Shown here piece by piece: positions 9,194 to 17,557 of a stretch of DNA of 64,000 nucleotides. Source of the stretch: an uncultured Pseudomonadales bacterium. Its GTDB lineage: Bacteria > Pseudomonadota > Gammaproteobacteria > Pseudomonadales > Azotimanducaceae. Where the stretch lies: contig OY282447.1 in the NCBI GenBank assembly GCA_958296165.1, positions 682,001 to 746,000 of the forward strand, in the 5' to 3' direction. The notes beneath the pieces are model-generated. The model was not told the origin of the DNA. It did not search any database and was given only the letters and a program-made list of their open reading frames with translations. Position 1 is the stretch's first letter. Each line of letters begins with the position of its first letter. Made by a program: the position numbers and the translations under genes.

Positions 9194-9295
9194 CTATTCG
9201 GCGCGGTCATTGAGCCCACTGTCGTGGTGAATATGGGATGTCACCGTGCCTCTGTCGTGCGACGCGGTCGAAGCAGGCTTCTTGAACCAGTTCAT
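9194..9295 (-). CDS. Possible 33-residue leader or small protein before the kinase gene
   Basis: A 33-codon ATG frame (begins MNWFKKPAST) has one of the best ribosome sites in the region: GGAGG seven bases upstream. It ends 35 bases before the kinase ATG, or two bases before the alternative TTG. The peptide is polar, rich in His and Ser, and has no recognised domain. Its upstream region resembles that of the small gene at 12597-12830. It may be a real small protein coupled to the kinase, or a translated leader. Confidence 0.4.
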   Translation of the reverse strand: MNWFKKPASTASHDRGTVTSHIHHDSGLNDRAE

Positions 9296-9325
9296 CGTGC
9301 GTCCTCCACGAAGACTATGCGAGGA

Positions 9326-9355
9326 ACTTTGCCAGTCACCGACGAAACTTGTCAA
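9326..9355 (-). promoter_or_regulatory. Putative sigma-70-type promoter of the kinase/regulator operon
   Basis: On the minus strand, a perfect -35 box TTGACA (9355-9350) is followed after 18 bases by CAAAGT (9331-9326), preceded by TGG as in an extended -10. The same TTGACA, CTGGCAAAGT and GGA-GGA-GCAC-ATG layout occurs upstream of 12830. Confidence 0.4.
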
Positions 9356-9477
9356 ATCCTGCTCAATAAGAGGGTGTGCGACGTTTTAGTGCGCGGGCGG
9401 CGCGAGCAGGGTTTGCAGGGCCATCGCGATTTCCGGTTACGCTGAGGGTATCGACAACCAAAGCGAAGGGAACCGCG

Positions 9478-9873
9478 ATGACGGACGGGGTGTTGGCGCG
9501 GGAGGCGCGGGAGCGCAAGGATGAGTGGTCTTTCCGGCGGAGGCGGTGGGCCGCTGCTGTCGTCGTGTTCGAGCCACCGCGCTTCCGTCTTTCCTACCTA
9601 TGCACGTTGACGGAAGCGCAGGTGCCACAGACGGGCTATTTGCGCCGTAACATCAGCAATTCTTCGTCCAGCCCTTGGCGCAGCACATCAAGGCGGCAGG
9701 AGTGCGCGGCCAAGTGCGAGGCGGCCAATTGCGGCAGGCGATACGGGAACAGCGTGGGGTGGCGTAGGAGGCTGGCTGAGCCGCCGACACGTGGCCGCGA
9801 GCGCAGCATGGCCTCCGCTAGCCAAGCGGCAACTCTGGCATCGCCTAATTCGCGTCGCCTTCCTCGCGCATAG
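9478..9873 (+). CDS. Doubtful plus-strand ORF; N-terminus may be a gene remnant
   Basis: An ATG with a plausible ribosome site (GAAGGG, seven bases upstream) opens a frame whose first 45-50 codons (MTDGVLAREARERKDEWSF...) look protein-like. The rest runs antisense through the 3' third of brxA and looks like a shadow. The protein-like part ends within repeat copy A (9565-9658). The likely reading is the 5' remnant of a gene broken at the repeat next to brxA. No family is recognised. Confidence 0.25.
   Translation: MTDGVLAREARERKDEWSFRRRRWAAAVVVFEPPRFRLSYLCTLTEAQVPQTGYLRRNISNSSSSPWRSTSRRQECAAKCEAANCGRRYGNSVGWRRRLAEPPTRGRERSMASASQAATLASPNSRRLPRA
9565..9658 (+). repeat. Copy A of the repeat, adjoining the brxA 3' end
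   Basis: Bases 9565-9631 match the minus strand of 4375-4445 at roughly 80-85% by eye. Bases 9635-9658, which contain the brxA stop codon, match 4351-4374 at 23 of 24 positions in the same strand sense, so one half is inverted relative to the other between the two copies. Confidence 0.7.
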
Positions 9874-10385
9874 ACCCCTCTCCCGTCCGCTTCTGCCAAC
9901 ACGCTCCAGTCGATGAAAGATCGCAATACGCGCGTTGCGGCTCGGGAGACGGTCTGCCGCTCGCCGTATTGTTCTCGGATGCGGCGCTGAACCTGGGCTG
10001 CGGCAGCGGTGCCCTGCAAGCGCAGCAGTCCGCCAGTGTGGGCGGCCACCATGCCCCAGAACGGATAAACGGCCAGCGTCATGCCCCAATGGACGGCGTG
10101 GCGATGGTTCAGGTTCAGCGCCGGCAGCATCTGCAACGCATCGTTGCGCAACGGTTCAACGTCCGGCGGCACGTTGCGCCAAATCTTCATCAAGATGGTG
10201 ATCGTCTTCTGCCGGCTGCCCCGCTCGCTGCCGCTACCGACGGAAAGCTTGCTTGCCAGCATGTCGTCCAGAGCGTCTCGAATGGCGGCGACGCCATTGC
10301 CAGCCAGCATCAGGTTGGCAGTGGCTTCCAGCCACTCCACGCGAAGACGCTGGCTGACGCCGACTTGGCTGGCTCTCTCGTTCAT
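9636..10385 (-). CDS. brxA: BrxA-like protein of a BREX type 3 system (DUF1819 family)
   Basis: The 249-residue protein shows DUF1819/BrxA features: an N-terminal segment with REW/RVEWLEATANLML, a conserved 'SRQKTITILMKIW' turn and a Trp/Phe-rich helical middle. BrxA is a small DNA-binding BREX component of undefined role. In type 3 systems it is normally the last gene after pglZ, exactly as here; its ATG overlaps the pglZ stop by four bases. The frame is intact although pglZ is broken. Repeat copy A overlaps its last codons. The assignment rests on the motif plus the pglZ, brxC and brxF context. Confidence 0.75.
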   Translation of the reverse strand: MNERASQVGVSQRLRVEWLEATANLMLAGNGVAAIRDALDDMLASKLSVGSGSERGSRQKTITILMKIWRNVPPDVEPLRNDALQMLPALNLNHRHAVHWGMTLAVYPFWGMVAAHTGGLLRLQGTAAAAQVQRRIREQYGERQTVSRAATRVLRSFIDWSVLAEADGRGVYARGRRRELGDARVAAWLAEAMLRSRPRVGGSASLLRHPTLFPYRLPQLAASHLAAHSCRLDVLRQGLDEELLMLRRK

Positions 10386-12356
10386 ATGCCCGGAACCACC
10401 TGCACGAACGGCACGATGAGTTCCTCAATGCACACGCCCCCGTGCGCCACCACCCGTTCACCTTCGCGCACGAATGCCTTGCGGCCGGGCGCGAGCAGGG
10501 GCAGATAGCCTGCTGGCAAACCTTCCGCCGGCCACGACCACGCACCGGCGAAGCGATCGGCAACGCTACGGCGCAAGCCTTCTTCGGAGTACACGCGCAC
10601 CCGTTCGCCGCGCACTTCCGCCACTGCGCCCTCGTTCGGCCGTCCGCGACCCACGGCTTCAACGTTGCCGTGGTCCGAGGTGATATAGACGCGGAATCCA
10701 CGCGCGAACAGCAGGTCTAGCAGTGCCGCGAAATGCCCTTGCGTCGCCCACTGCCGCACCTGATTGTGCATGCCTGCTGCACCGAGCGTCATGCCGTGCA
10801 TGATGCGATCCACCTTGTCTACCACCAAGCCGGCCACACGAACGTTGGGCTGTTCAACGAGCGCGGCCACGTCCTCGAAAGGGCCATCGCCAAGGCTTCT
10901 CGTGTAGACCGCGCCTTGTACTCCCTGATCCGCCCAGAACCTTCGCCACAGCGTCTCCTATTTGTTCGTGGTGTGAATGCTGTTCGGAAAGTAGAACGGC
11001 GGGCTGCCGGCGAAGATGGCCTGGCGGGAAACGGACGTGATGGTAGGCACCCAAGCGAACGCGGCATCTTCCCGAAACCGCCAGCCGGGGCGTTGCTCCG
11101 CGAGTTGCTGCCGCATGACCGCCCACTGATCCAGAGCCAGCCCGTCCACCACCACCAGCGTGGCTTTCGCCGTTGTATCGTCGCCGATCTCCCGTGCGAC
11201 GAAGCGCGGGACGTGGTGCAGCATCACCGGCGGGTTCGGGGCAGGCTGGCGAGGCTCGCGTAGCGGCTTGCCACCCAGCGGTTGAACGCTGCGTCCATGC
11301 GCGTTCGCAAGCCGTCTACTGCTTGCTGTTGTTTCTCGTTTGGCTTGCCGTCGGGCTCTTGTGTGAGTGCTGCGACCCTAGCCCACAATTTGGCGAATCG
11401 AAACCAATCCTGGTGCCGGGCTTCCTGTTCCGGCAGCGACTCCGCAGCGATGGCGAGCAGCCGATCCAGCCGGGCGGCGGCATCTTGCCGAGCATCCCAC
11501 TGAACGCCGACGCCAAGCCACGTCTTGCTCAGCGTGGCCGCCTGCCAGTGGGAGATGGGGTGCAGGAGACCTTCCGTGAACAGGTTGTCTATGTAGACGC
11601 GCACATCCTCATGATCGAAAGGCAGCACGCTAGCGAGGGCATCGGTGCCCTCCCTAACGGCCCCGGTGCCTTCCGCTCTCGCATCCAGAAACATCCGCCA
11701 ACGCTGCTGCAGAAAATCGAAGAACGCTTCCCGATCCGGCACGATGCGGCCAAGCGGCCAATGTTGGAAACGCTCCTTGATCGCTTCGATGAACCGCGCA
11801 TCCAACGCCGGCGGAACGCGCTGACCGGCATAGTGCCGGCGAAGAAGCACGGACAGCAGCGCGGCCGGCGTTCGCAACAGGTCCGGAACGACGCCGAAGA
11901 CGTGACGCAGCACGAAATCCTTGCTGGCGTTCTCGCCCAAGGCCGCTGGTTGCTGCAGGGACGCCGCCTCGTAGAGAGCGGCACGATCGGCGGGTTCCAG
12001 CGCCGACACCACGGCTTGGTTCAGGCTGGGGAACAGCTCGGCAAGGCTGAACACTAGGTGGCGGCTGCGGGTGAGGATGTCGTGGGGCAGGTTATCTAGG
12101 GCTGCTGGCAGTCCCGGTACCAAGACGACCAAGCCTTGGGCATCTGCCTGCGCTTCGCGCCGGCGGTAGCGCGACTCGTAGGCATAGCGAAGGCGATAGG
12201 GTCCTCGAACCGGAGCAGGGAGAACCCGCGTTCCCGTAGAGCGGCGAGGATTTCGTCGTCTTGGAGCAGCCCGTCTGGGTCTGCCACTACGGTGAGCGGC
12301 GAGACGCCGGGGGTGAACTCGCTGAGGATGGCGTCTTGCCAGCTAGCGGCGGGCAT
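10382..12356 (-). pseudogene. pglZ: pglZ (BREX alkaline-phosphatase-like gene) with two frameshifts and one amber codon
   Basis: Read with corrections, the gene gives a PglZ protein of about 650 residues. The start WQDAILSEFTPGVSPLTVVADPDGLL is typical. The middle is open from 12132 to 11224, and the phosphatase core shows LVVVDGLALDQW and YITSDHGNVEA. Three lesions are seen: a one-base deletion near 12187, a one-base deletion in the G run 11238-11241, and an in-frame TAG at 10958-10960 with homology continuing in the same frame afterwards. PglZ is required for BREX defence, so the system should be dead unless these are sequence errors. The amber codon is harder to explain as a homopolymer error. 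Confidence 0.85.
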
Positions 12357-12596
12357 CGGTTGGGCTTTGCTCGTGTCGGCAGTGCTACAGTCGCGAGCGC
12401 TTGTGGCTGGCGGTCAGCTATTGCCTAGTGAAAGGGCCGAGGTTAAGCGGCCTCATACATGGTGTCTTGGTGGACAGAATTGCGCCGTCTAGAGTGGGGA
12501 TCTCGGAACCACCGACCGACACTGGCGAGTGTTTGGTACCGCCGATCAACTCATGGCACCCATGGCGCGGTGCTTCCCAACGAGCTCGCGTAACCG

Positions 12597-12830
12597 TCAT
12601 GCCTTCGAGCCGTCACTCAAACTGATGCATCGAGACATTCGGAACGTAATCGGCTTGCCTTCACGCAGTTTCTTGCCGTCCTCGTACGCCCGTTTGGCGA
12701 GTTCTATACGCTCGCGCCAGTCGGGGTCGATGCCGGTCACGGGCATCGCCAACGCGGGTCCCGCGCTTTCGTTGCCACGATCGCCACCGCAGTCGGGCAC
12801 GGCCGGAGCACGCTTCTTGGACCTCCTCAT
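12597..12830 (-). CDS. Small hypothetical protein (77 residues)
   Basis: The ATG at 12830 has a good ribosome site (GGAAGGA, six bases upstream). The protein has a basic, Pro-rich start (MRRSKKRAPAVP) and a charged helical second half (DPDWRERIELAKRAYEDG) that looks like real coding sequence. It lies upstream of pglZ on the same strand with a 240-base spacer in which I see no gene. No family is recognised; its leader resembles that of the ORF at 9194-9295. Confidence 0.5.
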   Translation of the reverse strand: MRRSKKRAPAVPDCGGDRGNESAGPALAMPVTGIDPDWRERIELAKRAYEDGKKLREGKPITFRMSRCISLSDGSKA

Positions 12831-13163
12831 GGTGCATCCTTCCGCAAGTTCGCCACGACAGACTTTGCCAGCCATGGTCGAATTGTCAATCCGTCAACGA
12901 GATGGGCGGACGAGCGCCGGGGCGGCCTACACACCTTGGACGCCGGCCGAGGTTCTCTCCGCCGCTGCCGCCCGAGTTGTCAAGCAGTCCCGTCCTAGTG
13001 TCCTATTCGGACATTCGCCGTCCACGGCCCGGCGACCCCGTTCGCGGCTCGTGGAGAGAAGGGCGTACTGCCCGGTGCTCGCGATGGCGAACAAGATGCA
13101 GGCGCAGCGCACGCACGGCACACACTTGGCATCACTCCGTCGCTAGGTGACAATGCCGGGGTC
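12831..13163. promoter_or_regulatory. Divergent intergenic region with a putative minus-strand promoter
   Basis: This 333-base spacer separates the small minus-strand gene from the plus-strand reverse-transcriptase operon. On the minus strand it holds TTGACA (12889-12884), a 16-base spacer and CAAAGT (12867-12862) with a TGG extension. I see no clear promoter for the plus-strand operon and no supportable gene. Confidence 0.4.
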
Positions 13164-14212
13164 ATGCGGGAAACTGACTCTCCAACGCCTTTGACCACCG
13201 CTCAGGTTATAGAACGCCTGCTGCAGAGTGCTGGCGGCCAGATAGTCGTCTGCAACATAGTCGCGGGGATTGAGAATAGGCTGATCGATCCGAGATGGGC
13301 GACAGAAGTGCTGGCTTGGATGGGTACCCTCGGCACCCATTGGAGCTACGCCGATCCAGCGCGATTCGTCCAGGCCCTCGACCGCCTACGGATGCACTTG
13401 CACTCGCCAGCAGCTTCCTGCCCTCTGCGCTGCCGGACATCAGGCTTGGCGGCATTGACGCGCCCGCTCCGTTCGAGGTGGAAGTGTCGTGTATTCTTCC
13501 TGCGTATGTGGTGGGAAACATGATGCTTAGCCGAGATCAACGACGGCGTGCAAGGGAAGGCTTGGCGGATCCCATATCTTCGATTGACTTCGGCACTCGC
13601 GCCGCAGTTGAGGAGTGGCAGAGTAAGCCGGCCCGTGCTCGCATGGTTCAGTTCGACCCGGCCGTGCGCCTTGGTCACCAACATTCAGTTGTCTGGTTCA
13701 CCCGCCGAGACGCACTTGAAGACGCTCTGGCCTCGGACGACACGAGGTCGCGTGCGCAGCGAGCACGCGACCTATTAGGCTTGGTGCATCGTCAGCAGGG
13801 CGATATGCTCGCCGCAATGCACTTCTCCGCACTAACCCTCTCCGAGTGCGTGTCAGCCCGGCCCACGTTCGCTGATGCGGGCAGCCATGTCCGCTTTAAG
13901 ACGTGGCCGGACAGCCAGGCTGCCCGCAACCAGCGTAGTTGGGGAAGGACGGTCGACCTACATGCGCTTGGCACATCCCGTTCCTCGGTGGATGGTTGCC
14001 CAGAACGTACAACAAAGTCGATAGACGGCACCGCGTTCTCCAACGACGCGATATTTGAGCTTGAGTTACTAGGTGCTGTGGAAGCATCTTCGGGCCAAGG
14101 CGACAGCACCGATGTGGATTTCGCGAGAAGGCTCTTGAACGGCCGGACGGTCACGGAACTTGGCGAGACGCTGAAGGCCCTAGCACAAGCTAGCTTCACA
14201 GCGAGCGGCTAG
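13164..14212 (+). pseudogene. First gene of the reverse-transcriptase operon, frameshifted
   Basis: The N-terminal part (from MRETDSPTPL to about ALDRL) is read in one frame. From base 13386 on, homologous-looking sequence (TDALALASSFLPSALPD ...) continues in another, as if one base were missing between CT and ACG. Restored, the protein would have about 349 residues. It shows no domain I recognise; a central stretch with SRDQRRRAREG and a helical C-terminus are visible. The stop is directly followed by the ATG of the next gene, so the two are coupled. If the gene really starts at the in-frame ATG near 13520, a shorter protein would be intact; both readings are possible. Confidence 0.55.
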
Positions 14213-15511
14213 ATGTCCGAGCAATCCACTTCCTTCGACGCGAGCAACGCCGACGCACAGAGCGTGCGCACTTGGATGCAAGCTGGCTTGGACAGCTACT
14301 TAAAGGAACACTTAGATCCTTGGGCATTCCGTCCGTTCGAGCATTACATCGGAGTCAGGGACGATCTGGCTGAGGACCTTCGTGCGATCTATCAGGATTT
14401 GACACCCGACGTTCAAGGACTATGGCGCTCCGCGATACGAGATATTCTGGCGATGCAGGGACGCGACCCCTCCAAAGGCAGCGCCACCCGAGTGTTGATC
14501 GACCTAGCTGCCCTTGTCCGTGCGCATGAAGTGCTCGATGTGCTGCCGGCGCTATTGGCTGGTACTGACTCGTTCCTTGATCAAGTTGTCCGAACAGCGG
14601 TTGCCTTGGCCAGCCAGACTGATAGCGCCCGCGCATGCCTCGAACGCATTCGCACCTCACCATCGTTTTCCCCAGATTACGCTGGCCTCGTCTTGCGAGC
14701 GTTATGTCACGTCGATCCCGATAGTTGGCTGGACCATGTCGAGAACCTCGCCCGGCCCATGAATGCCCTCGCCGAACGGTTAGACGACGACTCCACCGCA
14801 CTCCGCTTCTATGCCCAGACCATACTTGACGCGGTTAGCCTCAGTCGCCTTCGCAGCGCAGCCCTGAACCGACTTGGTGAGATTGCAGACTCTACTTGGC
14901 TCCTAAATGAGTGGTTCGGCGGCCCTAGTTCGGTGCTTCGCTACGAACCAGACGCAGAGTCGGGCCCTCGCCTCCTGCTCAGGGCCGACAGTACAGTTTC
15001 CGTCAAGCTCAATGAACCACTGGCACCCAAGCTGTCATCCATCTTCGCCCAATACCACAGCACGGATAAGGTGGTCGCCGCCGTATTGGTCCGTGCTGGG
15101 CAGGAGATTTGGGTCGCCGGCTATGAAGATGACCGTGTGACCGAACTCATGCAGATGGACTCAAACGCCGATGCGATTGATTGGATGAAAGAATATCTGA
15201 ACAAACGCATGCAAACTCACATGCAGGATCGTTGGTCCGACACTTTAGCTCCGCAATTGGCAAAACAGTCGCCCTCCGCTGGCGTCACCTTCCGACCATC
15301 TTGCGATGCGACACAACCGTGGGTTGGCCCAATTGACTCCCTCGTGGATACGACAAGCATAAACACTGCAACGCAGAGGATTCGAATCTTCGCCCCATAT
15401 CGCAAGCAGGTCAACGAAACGCATCGTCGTGCCGCCATGCACAGCCGGCCAGCCTCCAAGGCGGCAGCTAGTGTCGTACGCTTAGCAGAAAGTACCAGAG
15501 CGGCGGCATAA
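14213..15511 (+). CDS. Unknown protein of the reverse-transcriptase operon (432 residues)
   Basis: The ATG follows the TAG of the preceding gene with no gap. The N-terminal two thirds are predicted alpha-helical with a repeat-like rhythm (VLDVLPALLAG, VVRTAVALAS, AGLVLRALCHV); the C-terminal part is mixed and ends in a basic Ala-rich tail. No catalytic motif, membrane segment or signal peptide is seen. It lies 46 bases before a reverse-transcriptase gene on the same strand, so it may be an effector, scaffold or RNA-binding partner of that enzyme; this is inferred only from position. Confidence 0.7.
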   Translation: MSEQSTSFDASNADAQSVRTWMQAGLDSYLKEHLDPWAFRPFEHYIGVRDDLAEDLRAIYQDLTPDVQGLWRSAIRDILAMQGRDPSKGSATRVLIDLAALVRAHEVLDVLPALLAGTDSFLDQVVRTAVALASQTDSARACLERIRTSPSFSPDYAGLVLRALCHVDPDSWLDHVENLARPMNALAERLDDDSTALRFYAQTILDAVSLSRLRSAALNRLGEIADSTWLLNEWFGGPSSVLRYEPDAESGPRLLLRADSTVSVKLNEPLAPKLSSIFAQYHSTDKVVAAVLVRAGQEIWVAGYEDDRVTELMQMDSNADAIDWMKEYLNKRMQTHMQDRWSDTLAPQLAKQSPSAGVTFRPSCDATQPWVGPIDSLVDTTSINTATQRIRIFAPYRKQVNETHRRAAMHSRPASKAAASVVRLAESTRAAA

Positions 15512-15557
15512 CCTCTTTCTGCGACGGTAAGACAGACTCCGAAATTAGCTCCGTAAC

Positions 15558-17006
15558 GTGTTCAGGCTAACTGCAAAGGAACTCGACCGCGCGAAGCACG
15601 CGATAGAGTACCACGGCTACAGCACGATGTTGCCAGATCCCGTCGAATGGCAAGACTTGAAAGATCGCTGGGAGACTATCCGGGACGAGCTCCGCCACAT
15701 CAATCTAGAGCACTATCGCCCGAGGCCACCTATCCTCGTTACTGCCGCAAAAGACGACAAGAGCACCAGAGTCCTTCACTTGCTCCATCCCCACAATATG
15801 CTTCTCTATACATCCTTGACCTTGCTTCTGAAGGACGACATCGAAGCGTCCCGAATACCTACGGTTGATAAACGTGTCTATTCCTACCGAGCGAGTCCGG
15901 ACGATAACAGGCTCTATCAAACTACGCAAAACCTACACTTCAACTATATCCAACGGTTGAAGTACAAGGTCGCAAGAAAGAAAAATACCTTTGTAGGTGT
16001 GACGGACATCGCGAACTTCTATACGAGCATACCCCAAAGTAATCTCCTGAAGCTTCTGGTTAATGTGGCTAGCACAAAGAGGAATAAAAAGGCCGCGCGA
16101 CTGCTCGTGTCCACATTCGCAAAACCCCTGATGACGCATTATGGTGAAGGCATTCCCACTGGCCCTTATGCGTCCCGGCTCATAGCTGAGGTACTGCTCA
16201 ACGACATCGATCGGCATCTAACCTCGATGGATGTAGACTTCGTCCGGTGGGTAGATGATTTCAACTTCTTCACGCACTCTTTCACGGCCACTCAGAGAGT
16301 TATCCTCGAGCTCTCGGGATGGCTCTACAAGGAACACGACCTTTCCTTGCAGTCGGCGAAGACTCGCATCTTGGACGCCAAAGCGTATTCTAAAGAGCTC
16401 TTGCTGGACTTGGAGGACATCCTTTCAGATAAGGCGGAGATTTTCTCTCTGTTGGTTACAGGATCAGACTATGATGTAGAGGACGACGTAGATGGTGTTG
16501 ACGACATCATGGATGATGTGCATGCAATGGAGCTCTTGGAGATGCTGGTGGACGCCTTGGTGGAGAGGGAGCGAGTAGACTATAGGATAATCGACTTCAC
16601 GGTTCGGAGACTACGAAGAATTAACTTGGATCGTATCGTTGCAGAGGAGATCCTAAATGTCTTGATAGAGAATCTAGAACGCCTTGTACCGGTGATCGAG
16701 AGCGTCGCTAGGCTAATGTCACACCTGCGTCCAAGAGACAAGGACCGCCGCAAGCATGTCGCACGTCGCCTATTGGGGTCAATCGATGACATAGGAGCTA
16801 TTGATCACTATGCGGTTTGGATTCTGACGATTTTTGTGCGTGATCAACGTTGGGGCTGCGTGAATGAACTTATCGACGTATTTCGACGGGCAGAATCCAA
16901 TGCGATCAAGCACTATGCAGCGTTGGCCGTAGACAAGGCGGGCCATGGTGAGTCCCTGCAAGTAAGTAGCGACTCGAGGAAAGGCGGACCTGAGTGGCGA
17001 TGGTAA
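15558..17006 (+). CDS. Reverse transcriptase with helical C-terminal extension, possible defence RT
   Basis: The polymerase motifs are clear: motif A TDIANFYTSI (149-158), motif B GIPTGPYASR (198-207) and the catalytic WVDDF (231-235), followed by SAKTRIL of motif D. The 480-residue protein lacks maturase and integrase domains; the last 200 residues are charged and helical. That layout resembles Abi-type and 'unknown group' reverse transcriptases tied to phage defence more than group II intron enzymes. No retron RNA was identified. It starts at GTG without a clear ribosome site and looks more A/T-rich than the neighbouring genes, suggesting transfer. It converges on the ASCH gene, 80 bases away. 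Confidence 0.85.
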   Translation: MFRLTAKELDRAKHAIEYHGYSTMLPDPVEWQDLKDRWETIRDELRHINLEHYRPRPPILVTAAKDDKSTRVLHLLHPHNMLLYTSLTLLLKDDIEASRIPTVDKRVYSYRASPDDNRLYQTTQNLHFNYIQRLKYKVARKKNTFVGVTDIANFYTSIPQSNLLKLLVNVASTKRNKKAARLLVSTFAKPLMTHYGEGIPTGPYASRLIAEVLLNDIDRHLTSMDVDFVRWVDDFNFFTHSFTATQRVILELSGWLYKEHDLSLQSAKTRILDAKAYSKELLLDLEDILSDKAEIFSLLVTGSDYDVEDDVDGVDDIMDDVHAMELLEMLVDALVERERVDYRIIDFTVRRLRRINLDRIVAEEILNVLIENLERLVPVIESVARLMSHLRPRDKDRRKHVARRLLGSIDDIGAIDHYAVWILTIFVRDQRWGCVNELIDVFRRAESNAIKHYAALAVDKAGHGESLQVSSDSRKGGPEWRW

Positions 17007-17086
17007 CGCGGCTCGCTTGACGACACCGCTTAGGAGGTCAATCGGTAGCGATATGGAGTGTGCGCCCACCCGGATGAGGCGGCCTA

Positions 17087-17557
17087 TCAGGCAGCGCGCT
17101 CTAACCGATCTAGCGTTGATCGTTCGCCAACTGCCATACGCCTCATCTTGCAGAATGACCGATGCTCATGGCGCGTTAGGTACCGCCACGATTGTGGCAC
17201 CACGAAATCATGGAACTTCCTACGCAAGTCGCCTAGGCTAAGCGGGTACTTATGCTCCCACGCATGTCCGATGCTCAGCGCAAACGCTTTCGAGCGCCCT
17301 TCGTAGTAGGACTCGAATGTGGCTTCATCCACATGCGCCAAGTGCTTTACTTCCTGCCACACGACCTCGGGCGTGTCTTCCCAAACTTTGTCCACTCGGA
17401 AGCCGCCGCGGAGTATTTGCTCCGGGCTCGAGACGTAGATGAAGACTTCCCTTCCTTCGATCTGACGGGCCATTCGACGTCTCAACTCGGCCGTCTTCAG
17501 GCCACTGAATACTAAATCTGCGTAGTGTGGCTTCAGCGATAGGAGTAGCGGCCTCAT
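17087..17557 (-). CDS. ASCH-domain protein
   Basis: The N-terminus LLSLKPHYADLVFSGLKTAE is the conserved start of the ASCH fold, a PUA-like beta-barrel that binds RNA or modified nucleotides. The middle has the family's ISEEVxY-like strand pattern (REVFIYVSSPEQ). Length (156 residues) is normal. Its ATG overlaps the stop of the GNAT/PIN gene by four bases, so the two would be co-translated. A GNAT-PIN fusion next to an ASCH protein suggests an RNA-directed activity, but no direct function can be read. Confidence 0.75.
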   Translation of the reverse strand: MRPLLLSLKPHYADLVFSGLKTAELRRRMARQIEGREVFIYVSSPEQILRGGFRVDKVWEDTPEVVWQEVKHLAHVDEATFESYYEGRSKAFALSIGHAWEHKYPLSLGDLRRKFHDFVVPQSWRYLTRHEHRSFCKMRRMAVGERSTLDRLERAA

